A stretch of 18,366 nucleotides of DNA from Mediterranea massiliensis (GCA_958402075.1 CATXSD010000048.1:1-18366), one strand, 5' to 3'. Positions 6,252 to 13,009 are shown, numbered from the stretch's first letter. The notes: a model not told the origin generated them from the letters alone. Numbers and translations are program-made.

Positions 6252-7748
6252 TTACTTATATTGTGCCCAGTCCACGTTGCGCATGTCGCCGCTCTTGGCC
6301 AGTTCGGCGTGCAGGCCCAGTGCGGCACGGATGGCGTGCGGAGTCTGCGACTTGCCGTCGGTCAGCTTCAGGTAATCCCACAGAATGTTCTTGTAGTCGG
6401 GGTGAACGCAGTTCTCGATGATGAGCTGTGCACGTTCCTTCGGGCTCTTGCCACGCAGGTCGGCCACACCCTGTTCGGTGACGATGATGTTGACGTCGTG
6501 TTCGCTGTGGTCGGCGTGCGATACCATCGGCACGATGGCGCTGATTCTGCCTTCCTTTGTAACGGACGGACAGGTGAAAATCGAGATATAGGCGTTGCGG
6601 GTAAAGTCGCCGCTGCCGCCGATGCCGTTCATCATCTTGGTACCGCCGATGTGGGTGGAGTTGACGTTGCCGTAGATGTCGGCTTCGATGGCGGTGTTGA
6701 TGGAGATGACACCCAGGCGGCGGATCACCTCGGGGCTGTTGGAGATTTCCGACGGGCGGAGTACCAGCTTGTCGCGGAAGAAGTCCATGTCATCGTATAC
6801 GCCCTGCAGGCAGTCGTTGGTCACGGTGAGCGAGCAGCCGGAGGCAAACTTCACACGTCCGTCGCGGATGAGGCCGATGACGGAGTTCTGGATCACTTCC
6901 GTGTAGACATCGAAAGCGGGGATGGTGGTGTCGCGTCCCAGGGCGCCCAGTACGGCATTGGCGATGTTGCCCACACCGCTCTGCAGGGGCAGGAAGCTCT
7001 GCGGGATGATGCCGCGCTTCATGTCGTGTACCAGGAAGTCGGCCACGTTCTGTCCGATCTTGTCGGTCACGGGGTCGGCAGCCGAGAACGAGCGGGCTTC
7101 ATCGGGCCAGTTGGTCTCTACCACGCCTACAATCTTCTTCGGGTCTACCTGGATGTAGGGCAGGCCGATGCGGTCGTTGGGCTTGGTGATGGGGATCTCG
7201 CGGCGGTAAGGCGGGTCGAGGGGTTCGTACACGTCGTGCAGACCCATGGCAGCCTTGCTGTGGGCGGCGTTCAGTTCGACGATGATTTTGTCGGCCAGGC
7301 GGCAGATGGTGGGCGAGATACCGCCGGCAGCCGTCAGGTAGATTTTACCATCCTCGGTCAGTTCGCAGGCTTCGATGATGGCTACGTCCACTTTACCCAT
7401 GAATCCGTAGCGCAGTTCCTGTGCCATCTGTGAGAGGTGGATGTCGTTGTAGGCGATTTCGCCGTTGTTGACAGCCGTACGGAAGTCTTTGTTGGTGGTA
7501 TAGGGAGCACGGTAGCGGATGGCTTTCACGCGCGAGAGGATGCCGTCGCAGGCGTCGCCGGTCGATGCGCCGGTGAAGATTCCTACCTGGAAGGGGTTTC
7601 CTTTAGCATGCTCGGCTTCGGCAATGCCGGCCAGGGCGTGTGTGACTGCCTTTGCAGTTCCTGCGGGAGTAAATCCGCTCAAACCAATGTTGTAGCCATG
7701 TTTGATCAGGCTTGCAGCTTCTTCTGCTGAGATGTAATTGAATGCCAT
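6252..7748 (-). CDS. Succinate/acetyl-CoA CoA-transferase (acetyl-CoA hydrolase/transferase family)
   Basis: This is a class I CoA-transferase of the Cat1/ScpC/AarC group, which moves CoA between succinate and acetyl- or propionyl-CoA. In Bacteroidales such an enzyme is expected in succinate-to-propionate fermentation. The 498-residue protein opens MAFNYISAEEAASLIKHG, with the glycine-rich GLSGFTPAGTAKAV near the N-terminus. The likely catalytic glutamate is Glu284 in VYTEVIQNS, aligned by eye with the catalytic Glu of AarC. The oxyanion loop GIGGSGDFTRNA is at 375-386. HADHSEHDVNIIVTEQGVADLRG in the C-terminal half is also typical. The stop is followed by its own terminator. The 34-bp gap to the upstream gene shows no clear promoter, so cotranscription with that gene is possible. 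The exact acyl preference cannot be read from sequence. Confidence 0.93.
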   Translation of the reverse strand: MAFNYISAEEAASLIKHGYNIGLSGFTPAGTAKAVTHALAGIAEAEHAKGNPFQVGIFTGASTGDACDGILSRVKAIRYRAPYTTNKDFRTAVNNGEIAYNDIHLSQMAQELRYGFMGKVDVAIIEACELTEDGKIYLTAAGGISPTICRLADKIIVELNAAHSKAAMGLHDVYEPLDPPYRREIPITKPNDRIGLPYIQVDPKKIVGVVETNWPDEARSFSAADPVTDKIGQNVADFLVHDMKRGIIPQSFLPLQSGVGNIANAVLGALGRDTTIPAFDVYTEVIQNSVIGLIRDGRVKFASGCSLTVTNDCLQGVYDDMDFFRDKLVLRPSEISNSPEVIRRLGVISINTAIEADIYGNVNSTHIGGTKMMNGIGGSGDFTRNAYISIFTCPSVTKEGRISAIVPMVSHADHSEHDVNIIVTEQGVADLRGKSPKERAQLIIENCVHPDYKNILWDYLKLTDGKSQTPHAIRAALGLHAELAKSGDMRNVDWAQYK

Positions 7749-7782
7749 AATTCTTTATCGTTACTATCTTTAAAATGTTGTT

Positions 7783-8199
7783 TTAGTATTTCCTTTTCAA
7801 TATTTCTGCCCAGATGATGCCCCGGCGTACTTCTTCGGCCGACCGGATGTCGATATCGGCGGCGGTGTTTTCAGGTTCGGTCGGGTGGTCCGTCTGTTTG
7901 CGCCCGTCGGGGTGTGTGCTTCGGTGAAGGTCGTTGTCTGCACGGCCTTTCGGGATGAAAGGCTGGGGCGCCTGTTTGCGTTTGTTGCCTTTGGGCTGTG
8001 TAGGTTCGGGCTGTGGAGCAGGGGGAGGGATGGGGATTCCTTCCCAGTTTTCTGGAAGCGGACGGGCTTCGTGGGGGAAGGGCATGTCGTTTTCGTCCGT
8101 GGAAGGCGGGGCCGCATGCCGGGCTTCCTTCCTGGCTTGTCTGACGAAACCGATGATGATGACGCCTGCCACCAGCAGAAACTTTAAGATGTCTTCCAT
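7783..8199 (-). CDS. Membrane-anchored proline-rich hypothetical protein
   Basis: I do not recognise a named family. The chosen start MEDILKFLLVAGVIIIGFV gives 138 residues. The frame is open 23 codons further up, but that extension would overlap the promoter at 8225-8257. Residues about 4-18 form one membrane segment, followed by a basic stretch (RQARKEARH), so the bulk is probably cytoplasmic. The middle is disordered and rich in Pro, Lys and Gln, with PIPPPAPQPEPTQPK and a FIPKGRADNDLH segment. The C-terminus ending RRGIIWAEILKRKY looks like the best-conserved end of similar Bacteroides hypothetical proteins, from memory. It lies 34 bp upstream of the CoA-transferase and may share its transcript. 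No function is proposed. Confidence 0.75.
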   Translation of the reverse strand: MEDILKFLLVAGVIIIGFVRQARKEARHAAPPSTDENDMPFPHEARPLPENWEGIPIPPPAPQPEPTQPKGNKRKQAPQPFIPKGRADNDLHRSTHPDGRKQTDHPTEPENTAADIDIRSAEEVRRGIIWAEILKRKY

Positions 8200-8224
8200 A
8201 CTCAGGTTGTGTTTATTCCACCGC

Positions 8225-8257
8225 CAAAGGTAACCAAATAATCTGATTGTAGCCAAT
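8225..8257 (-). promoter_or_regulatory. Promoter of the hypothetical gene / CoA-transferase unit
   Basis: The minus strand has TACCTTTG (plus 8225-8232), an exact TAnnTTTG match. A 21-bp spacer separates it from ATTG (plus 8254-8257) at -33. The predicted start of transcription, near 8217, lies about 20 nt before the ATG at 8199, which supports that start codon. Confidence 0.75.
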
Positions 8258-8270
8258 AAAAACGGCAATA

Positions 8271-8305
8271 AAAAAGGGCAGCTTCACAGCTCCCCTTGTT
8301 TTTTT
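8271..8305 (-). terminator. Intrinsic terminator-like hairpin, T-runs on both sides
   Basis: AAGGG-C-AGCT pairs with AGCT-C-CCCTT around a four-base TCAC loop, with one C/C mismatch. It is flanked by an A-run on the left and a T-run on the right, so either strand could terminate here. On the minus strand it sits upstream of the promoter at 8225-8257, so it would end a transcript arriving from the right. It is the 3' end of the candidate small RNA. Confidence 0.65.
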
Positions 8306-8345
8306 AACCTAAACCTTAACTATGAAAAAATCTAATGTTTTTTTT
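8271..8345 (-). ncRNA. Candidate small RNA, about 75 nt
   Basis: This AT-rich stretch stands out against GC-rich surroundings. On the minus strand a promoter-like pair, TTTG (plus 8380-8383) and TACATTTTTG (plus 8352-8361) with 18 bp between, is followed after about 75 nt by the terminator hairpin at 8271-8305. The predicted RNA contains an unpaired CATAGTTAAGGTTTAGGTT segment before the hairpin. No protein frame on the minus strand fits. The -7 box has two extra T residues against TAnnTTTG, so the promoter is only fair. Family membership is unknown to me; this is an inference from promoter-terminator geometry and base composition. Confidence 0.4.
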
Positions 8346-8495
8346 CAAGCACAAAAATGTAAATTTTGTCGAAAACAACCAAATACATTTTCATTATTGT
8401 TCATTCGTTTAATAATAATTAACCAATAAAGGAAGAATAGTAGAGTAAATCGGCTTGTGCAGGTACACGGACAGGTGGTTTGGAGCAGTTTCAGA

Positions 8496-8597
8496 TTTTT
8501 CTCCAATGGGGAAAAAGTTATTTTCCAGTTGGGGAGAATGATTCGGGCAACCGGGAAGCAGGGGGCTTCGTCAGGAAAGTTGCCGTCGGGGAGGTCG
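8496..8597. repeat. Cluster of imperfect palindromes, loosely 21-23 bp spaced
   Basis: The intergenic DNA holds TTTTTCTCC-AAT-GGGGAAAAA (8496-8516, nine pairs, one wobble), then GGAAAA-AGTTA-TTTTCC (8510-8526), then GAAGC-AGGGG-GCTTC (8555-8569). Starts of G-rich blocks at 8508, 8531, 8553 and 8574 are 23, 22 and 21 bp apart. It resembles the clearer arrays at 10165 and 12878 but is much less regular. The remainder of the gap up to 8672 shows nothing I can name. Confidence 0.4.
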
Positions 8598-8672
8598 TCG
8601 GGCGCGGGTTGGTGTCGGATGTCTTGAGGGATGGCAGGGAAGGGGTAAAGCGCTGAAAACTATGTCTCCATT

Positions 8673-8703
8673 TTTGTACTTCCCCCAGTTTGCACTATCT
8701 TTG
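8673..8703 (+). promoter_or_regulatory. miaB promoter, Bacteroidetes type
   Basis: TTTG (8673-8676), a 19-bp spacer and TATCTTTG (8696-8703) match the consensus exactly. Transcription would begin near 8710, about 25 nt before the miaB ATG at 8735. This rules out the in-frame upstream start at 8690. Confidence 0.85.
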
Positions 8704-8734
8704 CCGCTTGAATCAACGATTATACCTATATTAT

Positions 8735-10105
8735 ATGGAAAAGAAGATGGGAGCAGACTTTAAATCTGCAACTACCGACAGCGAAAAGAAACTGTTTATC
8801 GAGACGTACGGCTGCCAGATGAACGTGGCCGACAGTGAAGTGATTGCCTCTGTGATGCAGATGGCGGGGTACAATATGGCCGAAACGCTGGACGAGGCCG
8901 ACGCGGTGTTCATGAACACCTGCTCCATCCGCGACAACGCCGAGCAGAAGATACTGAACCGCCTGGAGTTCTTCCATTCGCTTAAGAAGAAGCGGCCGCA
9001 CCTCATTGTGGGCGTTCTGGGCTGCATGGCCGAGCGGGTGAAGGACGACCTCATCGCCCACCATCATGTGGACCTCGTGGTAGGTCCCGACGCCTACCTG
9101 ACGTTGCCCGAGCTGATTGCCTCCGTCGAGGCGGGCGAGAAGGCCATCAACGTGGAGCTTTCGACCACGGAAACCTATCGCGACGTCATCCCCTCGCGCA
9201 TCTGCGGCAACCACATCTCGGGCTTCGTGTCCATCATGCGCGGGTGCAACAACTTCTGCACTTATTGCATCGTGCCCTACACCCGCGGACGCGAGCGCAG
9301 CCGCGACGTGGAGAGCATCCTGCGCGAAGTGGCCGACCTGCAGCAGAAAGGCTACAAGGAAGTGACCCTGCTGGGGCAGAACGTCAACTCCTACCGCTTC
9401 GAGCGGCCCGACGGCGAAGTCGTCACCTTCCCCATGCTGCTGCGCACTGTGGCCCAGGCGGCTCCTTCGATGCGCATCCGCTTCACCACCTCGCATCCCA
9501 AGGACATGAGCGACGAGACGCTGCACGTCATCGCCGAGGAGCCCAACGTGTGCCGCCACATCCACCTGCCCGTGCAGAGCGGTAGCAGCCGCATCCTGAA
9601 GCTGATGAACCGCAAGTACGACCGCGAGTGGTACCTGGAGCGTGTGGCCGCCATCCGCCGCATCATCCCCGACTGTGGTCTCTCGACCGACATCTTCAGC
9701 GGCTTCCACAGCGAGACGGAGGAAGACCACCGGATGTCGCTTTCGCTGATGGAGGAATGCGCCTACGACTCCGCCTTCATGTTCAAATACTCCGAGCGCC
9801 CCGGCACCTATGCCTCCAAGCACCTGCCCGATGATATCCCCGAAGAGGTGAAAATCCGTCGTCTGAACGAAATCATTGCCTTGCAGAACCGCCTCTCGGC
9901 CGAAGCCAACGCGCGCTGCGTAGGCAAGACCTACGAGGTGCTGGTCGAGGGCGTGTCGAAGCGCAGCCGCGACCAGCTTTTCGGCCGTACGGAGCAGAAC
10001 CGCGTCGTGGTGTTTGACCGCGGCACGCACCGTGTGGGTGACCTGGTGACGGTACGCATCACAGGCTCCAGTTCGGCCACGCTGCTGGGCGAAGAGATTG
10101 CTTAA
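8735..10105 (+). CDS. miaB: tRNA-2-methylthio-N6-dimethylallyladenosine synthase
   Basis: MiaB is a radical-SAM methylthiotransferase that adds the 2-methylthio group to i6A37 of tRNAs reading UNN codons. The 456-residue protein starts MEKKMGADFKSATTDSEKK. The N-terminal MTTase domain has the auxiliary cluster cysteines Cys27 (TYGCQMN), Cys63 (NTCSIRDNAEQK) and Cys97 (GVLGCMAER). The radical-SAM triad is Cys171, Cys175 and Cys178 in RGCNNFCTYCIVPYTRGRE, which is the MiaB rather than the RimO form. A C-terminal TRAM domain spans roughly 390-456. The start is fixed by the promoter at 8673-8703. The gene appears to be transcribed alone; a GC-rich hairpin follows its stop. truB and queA, two other tRNA-modification genes, lie elsewhere in the window. 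Confidence 0.97.
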   Translation: MEKKMGADFKSATTDSEKKLFIETYGCQMNVADSEVIASVMQMAGYNMAETLDEADAVFMNTCSIRDNAEQKILNRLEFFHSLKKKRPHLIVGVLGCMAERVKDDLIAHHHVDLVVGPDAYLTLPELIASVEAGEKAINVELSTTETYRDVIPSRICGNHISGFVSIMRGCNNFCTYCIVPYTRGRERSRDVESILREVADLQQKGYKEVTLLGQNVNSYRFERPDGEVVTFPMLLRTVAQAAPSMRIRFTTSHPKDMSDETLHVIAEEPNVCRHIHLPVQSGSSRILKLMNRKYDREWYLERVAAIRRIIPDCGLSTDIFSGFHSETEEDHRMSLSLMEECAYDSAFMFKYSERPGTYASKHLPDDIPEEVKIRRLNEIIALQNRLSAEANARCVGKTYEVLVEGVSKRSRDQLFGRTEQNRVVVFDRGTHRVGDLVTVRITGSSSATLLGEEIA

Positions 10106-10132
10106 TGAACAATCTTTACAAAATATAAAACT

Positions 10133-10151
10133 TCCGGGTCATTGCCCCGGA
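10133..10151 (+). terminator. Weak hairpin after miaB
   Basis: TCCGGG pairs with CCCGGA over a seven-base loop, 28 nt past the miaB stop. There is no clear T-run after it, only an A-run at 10160-10165, so it may stabilise the 3' end rather than terminate. The palindrome array begins directly downstream. Confidence 0.35.
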
Positions 10152-10164
10152 GCCGCCTGAAAAA

Positions 10165-10243
10165 AGGTTTCAACCCCAGAGGGCTTATGTTTCAAACATG
10201 CAGGGTCTATGTTTCAAACATAAGCCCTCTATGTTTGAAACAT
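10165..10243. repeat. 22-bp-period array of palindromes between miaB and aqpZ
   Basis: The palindrome ATGTTTCAAACAT occurs at 10187-10199 and 10209-10221, and ATGTTTGAAACAT at 10231-10243, with starts exactly 22 bp apart. A degenerate copy (AGGTTTCAACCCC) starts 22 bp earlier at 10165. The segments 10178-10199 and 10209-10230 are also inverted copies of each other over 22 bp with one central mismatch. The transcript could therefore fold into one long hairpin with a nine-base loop. The rest of the 329-bp gap, up to aqpZ at 10435, is AT-richer and shows no convincing promoter. Confidence 0.85.
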
Positions 10244-10434
10244 CGGAATCCCCTCTCCAGAAAGCTCTTCCGGACCTGCTTTTTCTCTACGTCCCTTCAT
10301 TGGTTATAATTCGTTACAACGGGAGAAAACTGAAATGTTAAAGTGCGTTTCCTCCGTACTTTGGTAGAAGGAAAATGCTTATATTTAAGAAATTTATCAT
10401 CGAAAAACATGTCTAACCCTTAAAATCGAAGCGT

Positions 10435-11118
10435 ATGAGAAAGTATTTGGCAGAGATGATAGGCACGATGGTGCTTGTCTTGATGGGATGCGGCAGTGCC
10501 GTATTCGCCGGTAATGCAGCCGACACCGTGGGTGCCGGAGTAGGAACCTTGGGAGTAGCCCTGGCTTTCGGCTTGTCCGTCGTGGCCATGGCCTATACGA
10601 TTGGAAGCATTTCGGGATGCCACATCAACCCCGCCATTACGCTGGGCGTGTGGTTGTCGGGGCGCATGAGCAGCAAGGATGCCTCGATGTACATGATCTT
10701 CCAGGTGATAGGTGCCATCATCGGTTCGTTCGTGTTGGCCCTGCTCGTATCGTCGGGCGGATTTGACGGGCCTACGTCCACGGGCTCCAATACGTTCGAC
10801 ATGGGCGAGACGGGGCAGGCGTTCATTGCCGAGGCCGTGTTTACCTTCATCTTTGTACTGGTGGTGCTCGGCTCGACCGACGAGAAGAACGGGGCAGGCA
10901 ATCTGGCCGGTCTGGCCATCGGCCTGACGCTGGTGCTGATCCACATCGTCTGCATCCCCATCACGGGCACGTCGGTCAATCCGGCCCGAAGCATCGGTCC
11001 CGCTTTGGTAGAAGGCGGACAGGCACTTTCGCAGCTGTGGCTCTTCATCGTGGCTCCGTTTGTAGGCGCCGCATGCAGTGCGCTGGTGTGGAAGTTCTTT
11101 GCCGCAGGCCGCAAGTAG
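10435..11118 (+). CDS. aqpZ: Aquaporin Z, water channel
   Basis: This is a six-helix inner-membrane MIP-family channel of 227 residues, close to the usual length. The two NPA half-helix motifs are at 65-67 (GCHINPAITLG) and 182-184 (GTSVNPARSIGPAL). Residues matching the AqpZ selectivity filter are Phe45, His170, Thr179 and Arg185. This combination is typical of water-selective aquaporins rather than glycerol facilitators, so osmotic water flow is the likely role. The start MRKYLAEMIGTMVLVL puts the first helix at the N-terminus, as expected. The gene ends 3 bp before the stop of the convergent acyltransferase. A promoter could not be assigned confidently; TTTG at about 10361 followed by TATATTTA is the best candidate. 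Confidence 0.96.
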   Translation: MRKYLAEMIGTMVLVLMGCGSAVFAGNAADTVGAGVGTLGVALAFGLSVVAMAYTIGSISGCHINPAITLGVWLSGRMSSKDASMYMIFQVIGAIIGSFVLALLVSSGGFDGPTSTGSNTFDMGETGQAFIAEAVFTFIFVLVVLGSTDEKNGAGNLAGLAIGLTLVLIHIVCIPITGTSVNPARSIGPALVEGGQALSQLWLFIVAPFVGAACSALVWKFFAAGRK

Positions 11119-11121
11119 TCT

Positions 11122-12075
11122 TTATTTCCCGAAGAAATAGCGGGAAAGCCCCAACCGGTAAATCGCCTGTTCGATGGCGAAGCTGCCACCCACAGCCAGG
11201 GCGGTGGCTGTCGCCAGGAACAGCATGCCCGTAGGGTCGAAAGCGAGCAGCGGCAGGTAGCCCTTGGCCAGCATGGTGAAGAGGGGCGAGAAGAGCAGGA
11301 CGGCCAGCGTGTGACGTCCGATGTACAGGCTGCCCCGGCGGAGGCGGGGCGTCAGCAGCGGGTAGAAGCGGAGCAGCAGGCAGGCGGCCAGATAGGTGAT
11401 GAGGACACCGGCCAGCGTGCCGCGCGACAGGTTTTCGGGCACGGCGCACAGCAGGACGAGCGGCGCGGCAGCCCAGAGTGACGGGCGGAAGAAGCGGTTC
11501 AGCTGTACGCCGCTCTGCGCCAGTATGCACCCGCCCAGGAAGTAGGCGGCGTTCGCGAAGGCCAGCAGGTGCAGGCGTGCCAGGCCGTAGAGGCAGAGCC
11601 CGAGGATGATGAAGCGGGTAAGCGTCTGTCCCCGCACCAGGCGGAAGACGGCGTAGTAGAGCAGGGCGCAGAGTATCAGCGTGTGCAGGTACCAGTAAGG
11701 CCCCACGGGCGAGACGAAGAGCGCTTCGACCACGGCGGGCAGGCTCAGCTCCTCCAGTCCCTGGCGCACGGGCAGCAGACTGGAAGCCACCGCATAGCCC
11801 GTCTCCATCACGGCATAGGGGATGAAAATCCACAGATATTTCCGCAGGAACTGCCTGGCTGGCTTGCCGATGTGGGTCAGGTAGCCCGAGATGAGCAGGA
11901 AGACAGGCATGTGGAAGGTATAGACCACCAGCTTGGCGTAGGGATACTTGTCGCCGATGTAGGCCAGGTGGAAGACCACCATCAGCAGGATGCAGACGCA
12001 TTTCAGGTAGTCTATCTCGTCCATTCTGCCGGACGGGGTGCGTTCGTTTCCGAGGAACGGAGCCGTTGTCTTCAT
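11122..12075 (-). CDS. Acyltransferase-3 family integral membrane protein
   Basis: This 317-residue polytopic protein has the look of the acyltransferase_3 family (O-acetylation of sugars, polysaccharides or other surface molecules). The N-terminal signature RMDEIDYLKCVCILLMVVFH contains the conserved Arg-x-Asp and His36 of the first helix. Further on, YTFHMPVFLLISGYL gives the family HMPxF motif. About nine or ten hydrophobic segments follow. A start at 12024 (MDEIDYL) is possible, but the promoter at 12108-12138 leaves room for the longer form. It is a lone gene with no glycan cluster beside it, so the acyl acceptor is unknown. The stop is 3 bp from the aqpZ stop, a tail-to-tail arrangement. 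Confidence 0.88.
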   Translation of the reverse strand: MKTTAPFLGNERTPSGRMDEIDYLKCVCILLMVVFHLAYIGDKYPYAKLVVYTFHMPVFLLISGYLTHIGKPARQFLRKYLWIFIPYAVMETGYAVASSLLPVRQGLEELSLPAVVEALFVSPVGPYWYLHTLILCALLYYAVFRLVRGQTLTRFIILGLCLYGLARLHLLAFANAAYFLGGCILAQSGVQLNRFFRPSLWAAAPLVLLCAVPENLSRGTLAGVLITYLAACLLLRFYPLLTPRLRRGSLYIGRHTLAVLLFSPLFTMLAKGYLPLLAFDPTGMLFLATATALAVGGSFAIEQAIYRLGLSRYFFGK

Positions 12076-12107
12076 GTGGGTGCGGGTTCTAAGGATTTAT
12101 CTGGATG

Positions 12108-12139
12108 CAAAAGTACACCATTTTGCCGCTCCCCGGAAA
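12108..12139 (-). promoter_or_regulatory. Promoter of the acyltransferase gene
   Basis: The minus strand shows TACTTTTG (plus 12108-12115), an exact TAnnTTTG match. TTTC lies 20 bp upstream (plus 12136-12139) in place of TTTG. The transcript would start near 12101, about 26 nt before the ATG at 12075. Confidence 0.6.
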
Positions 12140-12173
12140 CGATGGGGCGAGTTTAACAGTCGCCGTCGGCCGT

Positions 12174-12623
12174 TCAGCGGCGTTCGGCCATCAGCGTGGG
12201 GGCTTCCGTTGCCTGGCGGCAGGCTACGGGTACGTTGTCCTTGTCCAGCTCGTAGATGGTCTGCTTTACGTCTTTGTTGTAGCTCTGGTCTGCTTCGTTC
12301 CAGCGGGCGTAGCTCATCACCACTTCACCGACTTCGTAGCGGTAGGTCATCTGGAAGTAGGGGACCCACTTGTCTGCCGTGCCGTCCCATTTGGTGGCCG
12401 TCTTGCTGACGAGGCGGTTCTGGTCGTCGTAGGCAAACTCGTAGTGCAGGTGGTTGTACAGATAGTTGCCGTCCTGCTTGTAGATGGTCTTCGATACGAC
12501 GAGGTTGTTCTTCACTTCTTCGTTGGTGATGAAGTTCTCCTGTGCCAGGGCTTGGGTGTTGAGGATACTTACCAGGGTGAGGGCGGCGAATGCCAATGCT
12601 TTGAATACGTTCATAGTTTTCAT
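12174..12623 (-). CDS. Secreted DUF3836 family protein
   Basis: This 149-residue protein has a clear signal peptide. MKTMNVFKALAFAALTLVSI is followed by a signal-peptidase I site after QALA at about residue 27, leaving about 122 mature residues. The mature part is rich in short Tyr/Trp beta segments: HYEFAYDDQNRLVSKTATKW, then WVPYFQMTYRYE, then KQTIYELD. This pattern matches DUF3836, a family of small exported Bacteroides proteins of unknown role, as I recognise it. The lack of a lipobox cysteine suggests a periplasmic or secreted protein. It is unusual in having a sigma-54-type promoter with inverted repeats upstream, so it is probably switched on by an enhancer-binding regulator. It is monocistronic. 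The biochemical function is unknown. Confidence 0.82.
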   Translation of the reverse strand: MKTMNVFKALAFAALTLVSILNTQALAQENFITNEEVKNNLVVSKTIYKQDGNYLYNHLHYEFAYDDQNRLVSKTATKWDGTADKWVPYFQMTYRYEVGEVVMSYARWNEADQSYNKDVKQTIYELDKDNVPVACRQATEAPTLMAERR

Positions 12624-12748
12624 AATGTTGTTGTTTTAAAGGGTTCTTGTTTTCAATGTTCGTTCTATTGGTTAGACGTTGTCCGCGGAAGGAAAAGTTG
12701 CACCGTCGGGCTTCTTTTTTTTCTGGGGCGTCCATCCGCCGATAGATA

Positions 12749-12765
12749 TTCAAATGCCGTGCCAA
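12749..12765 (-). promoter_or_regulatory. Sigma-54 (RpoN) promoter of the DUF3836 gene
   Basis: The minus strand reads TTGGCACGGCATTTGAA, against the sigma-54 consensus YTGGCACGrNNNTTGCW. The GG at -24 and the G at -12 have correct spacing; the only departure is A for C at -12. Transcription would start near 12739, giving a leader of about 115 nt before the ATG at 12623. No TAnnTTTG box is seen for this gene. Confidence 0.7.
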
Positions 12766-12809
12766 AACTATAAACGGTTGAAAATCAGTATTCATTATAT
12801 TGCCGCCCG

Positions 12810-12847
12810 TGTCCGATATCGAACAGGTGTCCGCTTTTGGCGGACAC
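12810..12847. promoter_or_regulatory. Paired inverted repeats, candidate activator-binding sites
   Basis: Two dyads share the TGTCCG half-site. TGTCCG-ATAT-CGAACA lies at 12810-12825. GTGTCCGC-TTTTG-GCGGACAC lies at 12827-12847, with a perfect eight-base arm. Their centres are about 20 bp apart, two helical turns, and lie roughly 80 and 100 bp upstream of the predicted sigma-54 start. This is the usual place for enhancer-binding proteins. A further lone TGTCCG is at 12862-12867. Confidence 0.65.
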
Positions 12848-12877
12848 TTTGGGGTGGTTTCTGTCCGTCGGGCGGCA

Positions 12878-13009
12878 TTGCCTCGCCCCAAATGCGCCGA
12901 TGTTCCGCCTCCGAACAAAGTATGTTTTCCCTCCGAAGAAGCAATGTTTCGGGGCAAAGAAAGCAATGTTTTCCAGTGAGGAAAGCCATGCCTTTCCTGC
13001 GGCGGGGCG
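12878..13009. repeat. Degenerate tandem array, exact 22-bp period
   Basis: ATG-beginning units start at 12900, 12922, 12944, 12966 and 12988, exactly 22 bp apart. A weaker unit precedes them at 12878. Four units begin ATGTT, and the segment around each start tends to be palindromic, such as GGAAAG-CCATGC-CTTTCC at 12982-12999. No reading frame or promoter explains it. It lies between the DUF3836 activator sites and the next array. Confidence 0.75.

Noticed and set aside
6261..7433. A 390-codon frame opposite the CoA-transferase
   Set aside because: It is antisense to a well-conserved enzyme. Its residue make-up (Val, Gly, Asp, His) is the usual complement of GC-rich coding DNA.
8322..8429. 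A 35-codon plus-strand frame starting MKKSNVFF and containing CKFC
   Set aside because: It lies in a very AT-rich stretch where short frames arise easily. It has no promoter of its own and overlaps the candidate minus-strand RNA and its promoter. No protein feature supports it beyond a CxxC.
8726..10030. A 434-codon frame opposite miaB
   Set aside because: It is antisense to a gene with all its catalytic motifs. The frame is long only because of GC-rich codon usage; there are no recognisable domains.
10361..10390. Promoter of aqpZ
   Set aside because: TTTG followed by TATATTTA is only 16 bp apart and the second box lacks the final G. It is mentioned under the gene but is too weak to list.
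11125..11147. Hairpin TTTCCCG/CGGGAAA at the aqpZ-acyltransferase junction as a terminator
   Set aside because: A seven-pair stem is real, but it lies inside the acyltransferase coding end and lacks a convincing T-run on the plus side, so terminator function is unsupported.
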